NCBI GenBank assembly: GCA_023415935.1
Contig: JAEZIX010000085.1
Span: 1 to 17,795 of the forward strand
Origin: Cyanobacteria bacterium OH_CDB_20
Lineage (GTDB): Bacteria > Cyanobacteriota > Vampirovibrionia > Gastranaerophilales > Gastranaerophilaceae
Length of the DNA: 17,795 nt
Reading direction: 5' to 3'
In this document: piece by piece, positions 1 through 8,187 of the stretch
Layout of the letters: each line of letters starts with the position of its first letter
Numbering within the stretch: the stretch's first letter is position 1
Notes under the pieces: model-generated
What the model saw: only the letters and a program-made list of their open reading frames with translations
What the model was told of the DNA's origin: nothing
The model's database searches: none
Translations under genes and position numbers: made by a program

Positions 1-1180
1 CAGCAGTGATAAATACAGAATTCAATATGATAACTGAGGTGTTAACGTTTTTAAGGTGTTTGTCTTCAAAAATATATTCTTTCATATAAAGCCCAAGGAG
101 CATTGCAGCAGGAGGGAACACAGGTAATATATAAGTAGGAAGTTTAGTACTTGAGGCTGAGAAAAACAAAAACGTAAAAGCAAAAAATATTAAGTTTAAG
201 CCAATCCATTTTTGAGTGCTATCGAGCGATTCCCATTTCTGAGAAAGGTCTACTAAGTTAAAATTAGAAAAATATTCTTTTAGTCTTTTATACAATGCTT
301 TTGATTTATCAACAAGCATTGAGATAAAAATCAGCGTCCAAGGTAGAAACCCAACAGCAAAGACTGCTATAAAGAACCAAAAAGGCTCTTTTCTGCCTAG
401 TTCAGCAGAGTTTACAAATCTTTCAAGATGGTGTTTGAAAATATATTCATGGAAGAAAATATCACCGTATGTGTTTAGCATAAGTGCGTGCCATGGAATG
501 GTAATAAGCAAAAACATTGCTACTCCAGGAAAAAAACAAACCGGTTTAAAAATTTCTTTTACTTTGCCTGAAAATAAATATCCTAAAAACATTACTCCAA
601 AAGGAATTATAAACCCGGGAACTCCTTTTGCAAGAACGGCAAGTCCTGATAATATATAAAAGCCCCACCATAAAAGCATTTTGTTCTTGTCAGATTCAGC
701 AAAGAATGTTAAAAAGCCTACGAAACAAGCAAAAGCAGTTAATGTTGCAAGAAGCATATCAAGTATTGAAATCCTTGCAAGAACAATAAACTCAAAACTT
801 GTTGCCAGTATTAAACAAGAAATCAAACCGTAATTTCTTGATACGATTTTTCGTCCCATAAAATAAGTTAAAAGTGTAGTAAGTGTTGCACATAAAGCAA
901 TTGGAAGTCTTGCAACAACTTCATTAATTCTCTCGAATATCAAAAAAGAAATATCTAAAAACCAAAAATAAAGTGGCGGTTTTTCAAAAAAGAATTCCCC
1001 ATTTAGCCTCAATGTACTCCAATCATTGATATTAAGCATATCTTTTGCAATTGAAACATATCTTGTTTCATCAACATCAATTAGGGGGTAATTTCCCATA
1101 TTATAAAAGAAGAGAAAGTAGCATATTACCAATATACCTAAGATTGTTATTTTCTCTATATGTTTATTGATAAAATCCAT
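1..1180 (-). CDS. ArnT-like GT83 membrane glycosyltransferase (partial, C-terminus outside window)
   Basis: Reading leftward from an ATG at 1180 there is an uninterrupted frame of 393 codons that runs off the window. The start is supported by AAGGA six bases upstream. The N-terminus has one hydrophobic helix (about residues 11-26), then DVDETRY (35-41) and EKPPLYFW (66-73). These are the first-loop acidic motif and following motif of the ArnT/PMT-type GT-C glycosyltransferases. Many further hydrophobic segments follow, and STKLPTYILPVFP occurs about 50 residues before the edge, also typical of the family. Known family members move a sugar from an undecaprenyl- or dolichyl-phosphate carrier to lipid A or protein on the outer face of the cytoplasmic membrane; the donor and acceptor here cannot be told. 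It starts 33 bases after gcvPA and is probably co-transcribed with the gcv genes, though unrelated in function. The family is fairly certain, the substrate unknown. Confidence 0.85.
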   Translation of the reverse strand, partial: MDFINKHIEKITILGILVICYFLFFYNMGNYPLIDVDETRYVSIAKDMLNINDWSTLRLNGEFFFEKPPLYFWFLDISFLIFERINEVVARLPIALCATLTTLLTYFMGRKIVSRNYGLISCLILATSFEFIVLARISILDMLLATLTAFACFVGFLTFFAESDKNKMLLWWGFYILSGLAVLAKGVPGFIIPFGVMFLGYLFSGKVKEIFKPVCFFPGVAMFLLITIPWHALMLNTYGDIFFHEYIFKHHLERFVNSAELGRKEPFWFFIAVFAVGFLPWTLIFISMLVDKSKALYKRLKEYFSNFNLVDLSQKWESLDSTQKWIGLNLIFFAFTFLFFSASSTKLPTYILPVFPPAAMLLGLYMKEYIFEDKHLKNVNTSVIILNSVFITA

Positions 1181-1213
1181 TTGCCATCCTTTACTTTAAA
1201 ATTTTGTATAATT

Positions 1214-2512
1214 TTATGCAGACTGAATATATTTTTCAATCTGAGATTTTGTATTAAGCTCTGTTGTTGCAACAATAACCTTAGTTTCGTCAAGTTTAAT
1301 CCCTGCAAGTATGCCATTTTCTTTCATTTTTGAGATAAAAGTATCTGCATTTTGAACTTCAAGTACAAATTCATTAAAATAATCTTTATTTAAAACTTTA
1401 TACCCTTTATCCAAAAGACCTTCAGCAAGAGTATGAGCATTTTTTGAACTCAAATAAGCAACTTCTCTAATCCCCGTTTTTCCCATTAAAGCAAGATAAA
1501 CTGTTGCGTTTAGCGCAATAAGAGCTTGGTTTGAACAAATATTGCTTGTCGCTTTTTCACGTCTGATGTGTTGTTCCCTTGCTTGAAGCGTAAGTGTAAA
1601 CGCTTGATTTCCATCAGCATCCACCGTTCTTCCTACAATTCTTCCTGCAAGTTGTCTTTTGTGCTTATCGGTTGTCGCAACAAACCCAGCATATGGGCCA
1701 CCAAAAGAAACAGGATTTCCAAAAGATTGAACATCCCCAACTACAATATCCGCTCCATAATAAGAAGGTTTTTTAAGGGCAGCTAGTGAAATTCCTTCGA
1801 CACAAGCAATTAGAAGAGTCTTTGAATCTCTTTCAAGATCTTTTAATGCTTCAAAATCTTCAATTGAACCGAAATAATTTGGAATTTGAAGTAGAATAGC
1901 ACCATACTCACCTGTTTTTAATAAAGATTGAACCTTATTTAAGTCTGTTTGGTAATCTTTGCTTTCAACAAATACAAGTTCAATATCACCTGCTTCAGCA
2001 TAAGTTTTAACAACTTCAATGTATTCAGGGTTTAAAGCATTAGAAATTAAAAATTTACTTTTACCTGTAATTCTTGAAGCCATTAAAATTGCTTCGGCGC
2101 AAGCATTTCCAGCATCATAAACAGATGCATTTGAAACATCCATGCCTGTTAAGTCGCAAATCATAGACTGAAACTCATAAATCACCTGAAGAGTGCCCTG
2201 AGAAATTTCAGGCTGATAAGGTGTGTAAGCGGTATTAAATTCAAATCTTGAAGAGATTTGGTTAACAGCAGCAGGAATAAATCTTCTATAAGCACCCCCT
2301 CCAATAAAGCAGGCATAGTCTGTTTTATTCTTGTTTGCAATATCTCTAATAACGCTTTGAGTTTCCATCTCAGAAATTGCATCAGGAAGATTTAATTCCT
2401 TCATTCTGGCAGCCTCAGGCACCATATCATAAAGTTCGTCAATACTTGAAATACCAATACTATCAAGCATCTCTTGTCTTGCAATTTCTGTATTTGCAAC
2501 AAAATTTTTCAT
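1214..2512 (-). CDS. gcvPA: Glycine dehydrogenase (decarboxylating) subunit 1, P-protein alpha
   Basis: This is the alpha half of the split glycine decarboxylase (P-protein). With the beta half it decarboxylates glycine on PLP and passes aminomethyl to the lipoyl arm of GcvH. At 432 aa it is close to the usual length of about 450 aa. Family motifs are visible: GGGAYRR near residues 71-77 and TAYTPYQPEISQG at 94-106. The PLP-binding lysine lies in the beta subunit of the split enzyme, so none is expected here. The ATG lies two bases after the gcvH stop; its Shine-Dalgarno AGGA is formed by the last gcvH codon, so the two are probably translationally coupled. Oddly, gcvPB does not follow: the next gene is a membrane glycosyltransferase. 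Confidence 0.95.
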   Translation of the reverse strand: MKNFVANTEIARQEMLDSIGISSIDELYDMVPEAARMKELNLPDAISEMETQSVIRDIANKNKTDYACFIGGGAYRRFIPAAVNQISSRFEFNTAYTPYQPEISQGTLQVIYEFQSMICDLTGMDVSNASVYDAGNACAEAILMASRITGKSKFLISNALNPEYIEVVKTYAEAGDIELVFVESKDYQTDLNKVQSLLKTGEYGAILLQIPNYFGSIEDFEALKDLERDSKTLLIACVEGISLAALKKPSYYGADIVVGDVQSFGNPVSFGGPYAGFVATTDKHKRQLAGRIVGRTVDADGNQAFTLTLQAREQHIRREKATSNICSNQALIALNATVYLALMGKTGIREVAYLSSKNAHTLAEGLLDKGYKVLNKDYFNEFVLEVQNADTFISKMKENGILAGIKLDETKVIVATTELNTKSQIEKYIQSA

Positions 2513-2514
2513 AA

Positions 2515-2895
2515 TTATCCTAATTCTTCTTTGTAGTCTTCGTACTCTAATAAGTCAGCAACATCTTCAGAAAAACTGTCAGGCTCAATTTTTAATAGCC
2601 ATCCTTTTTCATAAGGATTGTCATTTAATATTTCAGGGCTGTCAAAAAGTTTGTCATTGATTTCAACAACTTTTCCGCCAACCGGCATATAAATTTCTGA
2701 TGCTGCTTTAACTGACTCAACAGTTCCAAAAACTTCACCTTTTCTAAAATGAGAACCAACATCAGGAAGTTCAATAAAAACAATATCCCCAAGCTGTTCT
2801 ACTGCAAAATCCGTAAGGCCGATTGTATATGAGCCTCCTTTTTCAAAAATATACTCGTGGCTTTTGCTACATAAAATACCTTCTGGTATGTCCAT
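2515..2895 (-). CDS. gcvH: Glycine cleavage system H protein
   Basis: Lipoyl carrier protein that shuttles the aminomethyl intermediate between the P, T and L proteins of the glycine cleavage system. At 126 aa it has the normal family length. The lipoylation site is in ESVKAASE, with Lys63 as the modified residue; GLTDFAVEQLGDIVF (26-40) before it and PVGGKVVEIN after it are classic for GcvH. The start has a strong GGAG six bases upstream. It lies between gcvT (34-base gap) and gcvPA (2-base gap) in the same orientation. No lipoate ligase or lipoyl synthase is in the window; the biotin-ligase homologue at 10921-11652 carries biotin-type motifs and is not a candidate lipoylating enzyme. Confidence 0.97.
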   Translation of the reverse strand: MDIPEGILCSKSHEYIFEKGGSYTIGLTDFAVEQLGDIVFIELPDVGSHFRKGEVFGTVESVKAASEIYMPVGGKVVEINDKLFDSPEILNDNPYEKGWLLKIEPDSFSEDVADLLEYEDYKEELG

Positions 2896-2929
2896 ACTTT
2901 TCTCCTTTTAACATTATCACTAATTTACA

Positions 2930-4036
2930 CTAATTCACTTTATTCTTTTTCTCTACAAAAGGTCTTTTTACTACTTTAGCACCATAAAGTTTATTTCTGA
3001 CCATTATTTGTATAACTGTATCAATCTTAATTCCAACAGATGTATCAACATACCCCAAGCCAATATTTTCGTTGAGTGTAGGAGAATACCCTCCGCTTGT
3101 TACATGACCTACTTTAACACCATTATAATATATCTCGTATTCATGTCTAGGTATTGCTTTATCGATCATCATAAATCCGATAAGTTTCTTAGCCACACCA
3201 TCCTGTAATTGCTTAAATATTGCATCTTTTCCGTTATAATCTACTTTTTTAGATTTTGAAACTGACCAAGTAAGCATTGCTTCAATTGGCGTAACATTTT
3301 CATCCATGTCATTACCATAAAGGTGAAGAGCCGCTTCAAGTCTTAATGTATCTCTTGCACCAAGTCCGATTGGCTTTATTCCAAACTCTATTCCTTCTTG
3401 TAAAATTCTATTCCATAAAAGAGCAGAATATTCATTTATAACAAGAATTTCAAAGCCATCTTCTCCTGTGTATCCGGTTCTTGAAATGTAAACATTTATA
3501 CCGCAAATCTCAGCTTGTTTTATGCTAAAAAACTCAGGTTGTTTCTCTTCCGGTAGGCCAAGTTTTGCAACAAGTTTAGAAGCATTAGGACCTTGAACTG
3601 CAAGAAGTGAATAATTATGGGATTGATTTTCAATCTGAACATTAAATCCAGGTTTATTTTTAACAATCCAGTTCAAATCCTCATCAAGTCTTGAAGCATT
3701 TACAATTAAAAGGTAATAATTTTCTGACAATTTATAAATAATAAGGTCATCAATCATACCGCCTTCTTTATTTGTAAGCTGGCAGTATATAGCTTTTCCA
3801 TCTGTTAGTTTTTCAACATTTTGAGGAACAAGTTTTTGCAAAAATGCCAAAGAATCACGCCCTGAAACGAATAATTCACCCATATGAGAAACATCAAAGA
3901 GCCCCACAGCATTTCTTACCGTATTATGTTCATCAATTATGCCCGTGTACTGAACAGGCATTTCCCAACCTGCAAAAGGTACCATCTTGCACCCTAATTT
4001 TACTTGCTCTTCGTGTAAAAATGTTTTCTTATTCAT
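2930..4036 (-). CDS. gcvT: Aminomethyltransferase (glycine cleavage system T protein)
   Basis: Transfers the methylene unit from aminomethyl-lipoyl-GcvH to tetrahydrofolate, releasing ammonia. From the chosen start it is 368 aa, the usual length. Seen in order: FAGWEMPVQY near residue 21, LFDVSHMGE near 47, GGMIDDLIIY (92-101) holding the expected catalytic Asp, then GYTGEDGFE, GLGARDTLRLEA and a C-terminal beta-barrel-like region with GHVTSGGYSP. An ATG four codons upstream (4048) is also open, but it has no ribosome binding site. The ATG at 4036 has GGAG with a six-base spacer, and MNKKTFLHE aligns with known GcvT N-termini, so I prefer it. It follows rnhC by 52 bases and precedes gcvH, in the common T-H-P order. 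Confidence 0.96.
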   Translation of the reverse strand: MNKKTFLHEEQVKLGCKMVPFAGWEMPVQYTGIIDEHNTVRNAVGLFDVSHMGELFVSGRDSLAFLQKLVPQNVEKLTDGKAIYCQLTNKEGGMIDDLIIYKLSENYYLLIVNASRLDEDLNWIVKNKPGFNVQIENQSHNYSLLAVQGPNASKLVAKLGLPEEKQPEFFSIKQAEICGINVYISRTGYTGEDGFEILVINEYSALLWNRILQEGIEFGIKPIGLGARDTLRLEAALHLYGNDMDENVTPIEAMLTWSVSKSKKVDYNGKDAIFKQLQDGVAKKLIGFMMIDKAIPRHEYEIYYNGVKVGHVTSGGYSPTLNENIGLGYVDTSVGIKIDTVIQIMVRNKLYGAKVVKRPFVEKKNKVN

Positions 4037-4042
4037 TTCATT

Positions 4043-4046
4043 CTCC
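4043..4046 (-). promoter_or_regulatory. Shine-Dalgarno site that decides the gcvT start
   Basis: GGAG lies six bases before the ATG at 4036 and overlaps the first codons of the alternative upstream ATG at 4048. A ribosome using the upstream start would have no comparable site, which favours the shorter protein. Confidence 0.7.
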
Positions 4047-4088
4047 ATTATGTTTTTTAGCTTAAATTAATGTATTGTGTCAAGAATT

Positions 4089-4976
4089 TTACTTTACCAG
4101 CTCTTTTGTGGTTTTAAAGTGCATCTTGGCTATATTTTTAAGCTCGTTATTTCCATATTTATCAATAAATTTTTTGCCCTGCTCCAAGACCTTGTTCGAG
4201 GCACCTTTAGGGAGCTCTATACCATATTTTAAGCTCATCTCATCCATTCGTTTTACAAATTCTGCCCTTGCAATAATAGAAGCTGCCGCAACTGCAATAT
4301 CGCTTTCAGCCCTAACCATTTGATCAAGTTTTATTTTGCGCCCTTTTTGCATCAAAGAATTTAATATAAGGCTTTCGTCTCCGAATTTATCAGAAAGTGC
4401 TCTTTCACAAGGACTTTTCTCTAAAATATTTTCAATCGCTCTTGCATGTCCCCAAGCCAATAGCTTATTTAGATTATTAAACTTCAAATAGAGTTCATTA
4501 TATTTTTGAGGAGTGATAACAACTACAGAATGAACAGAATTATTTCTAATCTGAGCTGCAAGTTTTCTTATAACAGCATCGTTGAGTTTTTTACTGTCTT
4601 TAATTCCAAGTTCGTTAAATAGTTTAGAACTTTTTTCATCAACTTGAACGCCAGCGATAACAAGAGGGCCAAAAAAATCACCTTTTCCTGATTCATCTGT
4701 TCCAATGTAACAAGAATATGTTACAGCGTTTGAAGAAGGCTGTTTTTCAGGCTTTGAAACTATCCCAAGGGTTTCATCAACTTTTCCTGCAAATTCAGAA
4801 ACATCTTTACCTTGAATTAAAAACTTTCCGCTTTCATAAAATATTGCCTGAAAATCTTTGGTTTTAGCGCGCCATACAGAATACTGAACTTTATCAAATT
4901 CCGCATTCATCCCCTCTAAAAGCAACCTAACCTTTGATGCCTGCACTGCATTTATTTTTACGGTATATGTATTCAT
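4089..4976 (-). CDS. rnhC: Ribonuclease HIII
   Basis: Endonuclease that cuts the RNA strand of RNA-DNA hybrids, removing R-loops and primer remnants in the cytoplasm. The 295-aa protein has the RNase HIII layout. An N-terminal substrate-binding (TBP-like) region covers about residues 1-75 and the RNase H2-type catalytic domain starts near 87. TDESGKGDFFGP (93-104) is the diagnostic HIII form of the first motif. The likely catalytic carboxylates are Asp94, Glu95, Asp196 (in LSDKF) and Asp226 (in ESDIAVAAAS). The ribosome site is weak (AAGA close to the ATG). It is the first gene of the leftward gene string and is divergent from the DHH gene at 5108, with 131 bases between them that must hold promoters for both directions. 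Confidence 0.95.
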   Translation of the reverse strand: MNTYTVKINAVQASKVRLLLEGMNAEFDKVQYSVWRAKTKDFQAIFYESGKFLIQGKDVSEFAGKVDETLGIVSKPEKQPSSNAVTYSCYIGTDESGKGDFFGPLVIAGVQVDEKSSKLFNELGIKDSKKLNDAVIRKLAAQIRNNSVHSVVVITPQKYNELYLKFNNLNKLLAWGHARAIENILEKSPCERALSDKFGDESLILNSLMQKGRKIKLDQMVRAESDIAVAAASIIARAEFVKRMDEMSLKYGIELPKGASNKVLEQGKKFIDKYGNNELKNIAKMHFKTTKELVK

Positions 4977-5025
4977 TCTTAAAGAATATCACACTCACAA
5001 ACTATACTTAAGAAGATATTACGCA

Positions 5026-5053
5026 TTGTAAAAACTTGTTAACTGAATATATA
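5026..5053 (+). promoter_or_regulatory. Possible promoter of the DHH phosphoesterase gene
   Basis: TTGTAA at 5026-5031 and TATATA at 5048-5053 are separated by 16 bases and resemble a housekeeping sigma promoter. This would give a leader of about 48 bases before the ATG at 5108. A short inverted repeat (ATGCT/AGCAT, 5079-5083 and 5092-5096) sits just before the ribosome site. In AT-rich DNA such boxes also arise by chance. Confidence 0.35.
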
Positions 5054-5107
5054 CATTCTGTTGCCCAAAGGTAATGGCATGCTCTTTAATAAGCATAGAA
5101 GGACTTT

Positions 5108-7453
5108 ATGAGAATAAATTCAAACCTAAAACTGACTGGAAATAACTACTATCCGAAGCAGAGCACGGCTGAAAGAAGCCTCAGTTTGAAATCCTCTTAT
5201 GATTCTTTTTCATACTCTCCAAATACAAAAAGTATTGAACAACCTTCCTTCGCATTTAAGAAAAGCGGCAAACACCTTCACCTAGTTTCATTTAAAGCGC
5301 TTGAAAATCCTCTTATTCCTAAAAATCCATCGATAAGAGCGGGGCTTCAAAATGCAAAACGCTACCAATCAGCAATTAAAGCTGCGGAAGCACTTCCAGA
5401 GGGATCTCCTCTAGTAATATCTATTGTTGATAAAACTCTTGTAAGCAAAAATGCTATAGAAATAAGAACTGAAAACGGCATTACACTTGGCAATATGCCA
5501 AAATCTTTTGTCAGAGTGCTAGGAACAATGATACAAGAAGAGCCTGAAGCTTTTGTTGCAACAAAGAAACAATCAATCGGTACTGGAGAAAACTCTTTCG
5601 CAAACATGCTCTTTGACATCGAATACAAAGGTGTAAATAGAGTCGATGCCCAAAAGAAAATAAACGAAATATTGTATAAAAATGCAATTTCACCTGAAGA
5701 AGTTTTGCATAGAATTTTTAGCTACAAGAAAGTTCTTTACGGCGATGAAGTAGGAATGCAAAAAATAGCAGAATCTGACGTTGCACTTAATAATATTATA
5801 GATACACTTCAGAGCAACAGACATCAGAAAATATTACTGGTTGGGCACAACAAGCCTGATGGTGATACTGCCGGATGCTGTATGGGCCTAAAATGCGCTC
5901 TTGAACATATTGGTAAACAACAAGTAGACATTGCAATTGACGATGTGCTTGCAGGTTTCTTGAAGAAAATAATACCTGAAGAAGAAATTAAGAAAACGCC
6001 TGAATTTATGAACAGATTAAATAACGGCATTTCTACTAAGATAGATGAACTTTCACATCAACCTGACTCGATTGAAAACGCATCAAGAATATATTCTTTA
6101 ACAAAAGTAAAAGAATATTACAATAAACTTTATACAACCTTAGATCCTAATGAAAAATATGACCTTGTTGTATTCTTAGATGTTCCGGGACCAGGTAGAG
6201 TCAGTCCTGAAGTAAAAAAATACGTAAAAGATGCAAAACAGGTTATCTACATCGATCACCATCCGTTCCAAGCTGCAGGCTGGGAAGAAGAAAAGAAAAA
6301 TGGTGGAATCGATATAGATAAAGTAAAAAGACAAAGTCTTTTTTGGGTCGAACCCAAAGTGCCTGCTGCTACAATGCTTGTAAGTATTGTTGTAAACCGT
6401 CTGATACCAAATCTAGCACCAAGGTACAGAGACCACGTATATGGCGACAATATTTCGCAAGAAGAAACAGATAGAATAAAGCACATGGTTTCAAGTCTTG
6501 TTGTCGGTACTCTTACTGATACGAGCGGTTTTAGAAGAAATATGAATAAAAGTGCAGAAGACGAAAAAGTCCCTTCTGATAAGAAAATCGGATTTGCTCC
6601 AGCCGGATTTTCAAATTGGCTTTTGAATTTAACTAATGGTGAATTAACAAGAAGATCCATTCAAAAACAAATAAAATATGATGTTCCAAATAAAGTTGAC
6701 TTTTACTTTCCGCAGGACTTCCTAGATTTTTACAACTCAGAGACAACAGAAAGCCCTGAAGAAGTTAAAATAGATATTGCAAAGATGATTGAAAGCAACT
6801 CTGACTCAAAATACACAAGAATATCAGAAGAAGCAGCACAAAATACCACTGTAAATAAAGAATTAGGACTTGGTATTTCTAAGATATACTTTGCTTCCAT
6901 AAAAGATTTTCTTGAAGAATACAATTTAACAAACCCTGAAATCAATATGCGTGACGTTATAGGGGTATTTAAATTCAATCCGACAACAATCGCTTTGAAA
7001 TATGATACCGAAGATGAAAGATACAAGGTTGACCCAAAATACAAAGACAATAAAATTAGTGCAATGATTAGGGAAGAAGCCTCAAAAGGAGAACTTGACG
7101 GAAGTTATCAAATTGCTAACGAAAATTCTGTTTCATTCTCATTCCGTTCTCACGATGGAACAAATTATGCGGCTCTACTTGCAACATTATTTGGTGGTGG
7201 AGGCCACGCATCTGCTGCCGGTGCAACGCTTACGATGCCTGGAATTAACGCGGATTCAAAATTAATAATCAAAATTAACGGCAAAGAAGTTACAGATCCT
7301 TATGAAATATATTCTGCAACTAAAAACAACTATAATGCAGCATATGTAAACCCTGAACTAAAACCTGTAGATATAAAACTTGAAATGTCTGAAAGAGGAA
7401 AACCTATTCCTGAAATAATTACAGACTTTGTAAGGGTGATTAGACAAAAATAG
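5108..7453 (+). CDS. Large DHH/DHHA1-family phosphoesterase (NrnA-like core with long extensions)
   Basis: The core is a DHH-superfamily phosphoesterase. HNKPDGDTAG (His247, Asp251, Asp253) is motif I, VVFLDVPGPGR (Asp358) motif II, IDHHPF (Asp383-His384-His385) motif III and GTLTDTSGF (Asp471) motif IV. GGGGHASAAG (696-705) is the DHHA1 substrate-binding motif. All metal ligands expected for a manganese-dependent enzyme are present. The motif style is closest to NrnA-type oligoribonuclease/pAp phosphatases, which are about 310-330 aa; this protein is 781 aa. The excess is a roughly 235-residue N-terminal part plus stretches inserted throughout the core, notably between motif IV and DHHA1. 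Residues 1-65 are low-complexity, Ser/Asn/Lys-rich, and end in VSFKAL. The start is backed by AAGGA. Substrate could be short RNA, pAp or a cyclic-dinucleotide product; I cannot choose. Confidence 0.85.
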   Translation: MRINSNLKLTGNNYYPKQSTAERSLSLKSSYDSFSYSPNTKSIEQPSFAFKKSGKHLHLVSFKALENPLIPKNPSIRAGLQNAKRYQSAIKAAEALPEGSPLVISIVDKTLVSKNAIEIRTENGITLGNMPKSFVRVLGTMIQEEPEAFVATKKQSIGTGENSFANMLFDIEYKGVNRVDAQKKINEILYKNAISPEEVLHRIFSYKKVLYGDEVGMQKIAESDVALNNIIDTLQSNRHQKILLVGHNKPDGDTAGCCMGLKCALEHIGKQQVDIAIDDVLAGFLKKIIPEEEIKKTPEFMNRLNNGISTKIDELSHQPDSIENASRIYSLTKVKEYYNKLYTTLDPNEKYDLVVFLDVPGPGRVSPEVKKYVKDAKQVIYIDHHPFQAAGWEEEKKNGGIDIDKVKRQSLFWVEPKVPAATMLVSIVVNRLIPNLAPRYRDHVYGDNISQEETDRIKHMVSSLVVGTLTDTSGFRRNMNKSAEDEKVPSDKKIGFAPAGFSNWLLNLTNGELTRRSIQKQIKYDVPNKVDFYFPQDFLDFYNSETTESPEEVKIDIAKMIESNSDSKYTRISEEAAQNTTVNKELGLGISKIYFASIKDFLEEYNLTNPEINMRDVIGVFKFNPTTIALKYDTEDERYKVDPKYKDNKISAMIREEASKGELDGSYQIANENSVSFSFRSHDGTNYAALLATLFGGGGHASAAGATLTMPGINADSKLIIKINGKEVTDPYEIYSATKNNYNAAYVNPELKPVDIKLEMSERGKPIPEIITDFVRVIRQK

Positions 7454-7497
7454 TGCTTTATAATAGAATTAAACCCAAATGCTTTTAAGGAAATAAT

Positions 7498-8124
7498 ATG
7501 AATTTGAAAATATTTAACACAGGTGTTATGCCTGTAAATACTTACGTTTTAATTGATGAAACATCAAAAGAAGCTGTTATAATTGATCTTGGCGGGGATT
7601 CTCACGACGTATTAGACTATATAAAATCAGAAAATGGAAAAATAAAAGCGATTTTAAATACACACGGACATTTTGACCATGTTATGGGAGAAGCATTCTT
7701 AAAAGAACGTATGCCTGAAGTTCCTATTTATTTGAATAAAGAGGACTGGTATTTAGCACAAAACCTTAATGAACAAATTCAAAAGTATGCACCAGGTTTT
7801 AACGCGCCTTCTTTCACTCCTGACTTCGATCTTAATGAAGAAACAGAGTTTAAGTTAGGTGAAACTCCATTCAAATTCTTTTTCACACCCGGGCACACAA
7901 GAGGAGGGGTTTCTATTCTTGTTGAGAACGACCTTTTCACAGGAGACACGCTTTTTATGGGTACCATAGGAAGAACTGACCTTGATGGGGGCGATTACAA
8001 TACTCTTGTAAATTCAATCAGAACAAAACTTTTACCCCTTGATGACAATATAAAAGTTTACCCCGGACACGGTGTATCAAGCACAATGGGTGAAGAAAAA
8101 ATCTCAAATCCTTATTTAAACTAA
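7498..8124 (+). CDS. Metallo-beta-lactamase-fold hydrolase, glyoxalase II-like (GloB/YcbL type)
   Basis: The 208-aa protein carries the full binuclear metal site of the glyoxalase II branch: THGHFDH (His56, His58, Asp60, His61), PGHTRGG (His133), FTGDTLF (Asp150) and YPGHG (His191). The length matches the short YcbL/GloC-type proteins, which lack the C-terminal glutathione-binding helical domain of classical GloB. A thioester or similar small-molecule substrate is likely, but the sequence does not fix it. The start has AAGGA six bases upstream. It follows the DHH gene by 44 bases; a TATAAT lies in that gap (7459-7464) without a convincing -35 box, so it may be co-transcribed, have its own weak promoter, or both. 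nadA follows 63 bases later. Confidence 0.9.
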   Translation: MNLKIFNTGVMPVNTYVLIDETSKEAVIIDLGGDSHDVLDYIKSENGKIKAILNTHGHFDHVMGEAFLKERMPEVPIYLNKEDWYLAQNLNEQIQKYAPGFNAPSFTPDFDLNEETEFKLGETPFKFFFTPGHTRGGVSILVENDLFTGDTLFMGTIGRTDLDGGDYNTLVNSIRTKLLPLDDNIKVYPGHGVSSTMGEEKISNPYLN

Positions 8125-8187
8125 ACTGGTTCACCTGATATTTTTGTTATAAAATGTATTAACAGAGTATCTTAAGGATTTTACGAA

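Noticed and set aside
435..659. 74-codon plus-strand frame with normal start and stop
   Set aside because: It lies wholly inside the minus-strand GT83 glycosyltransferase, which has clear family motifs and stays open for 393 codons. The plus-strand frame has no ribosome site or recognisable content.
4049..4088. Glycine riboswitch before gcvT
   Set aside because: The gap to rnhC is too short for a glycine aptamer and shows no paired structure.
6256..6660. 134-codon minus-strand frame
   Set aside because: It overlaps the catalytic core of the DHH phosphoesterase, including motifs III and IV, so it is a shadow of that gene.
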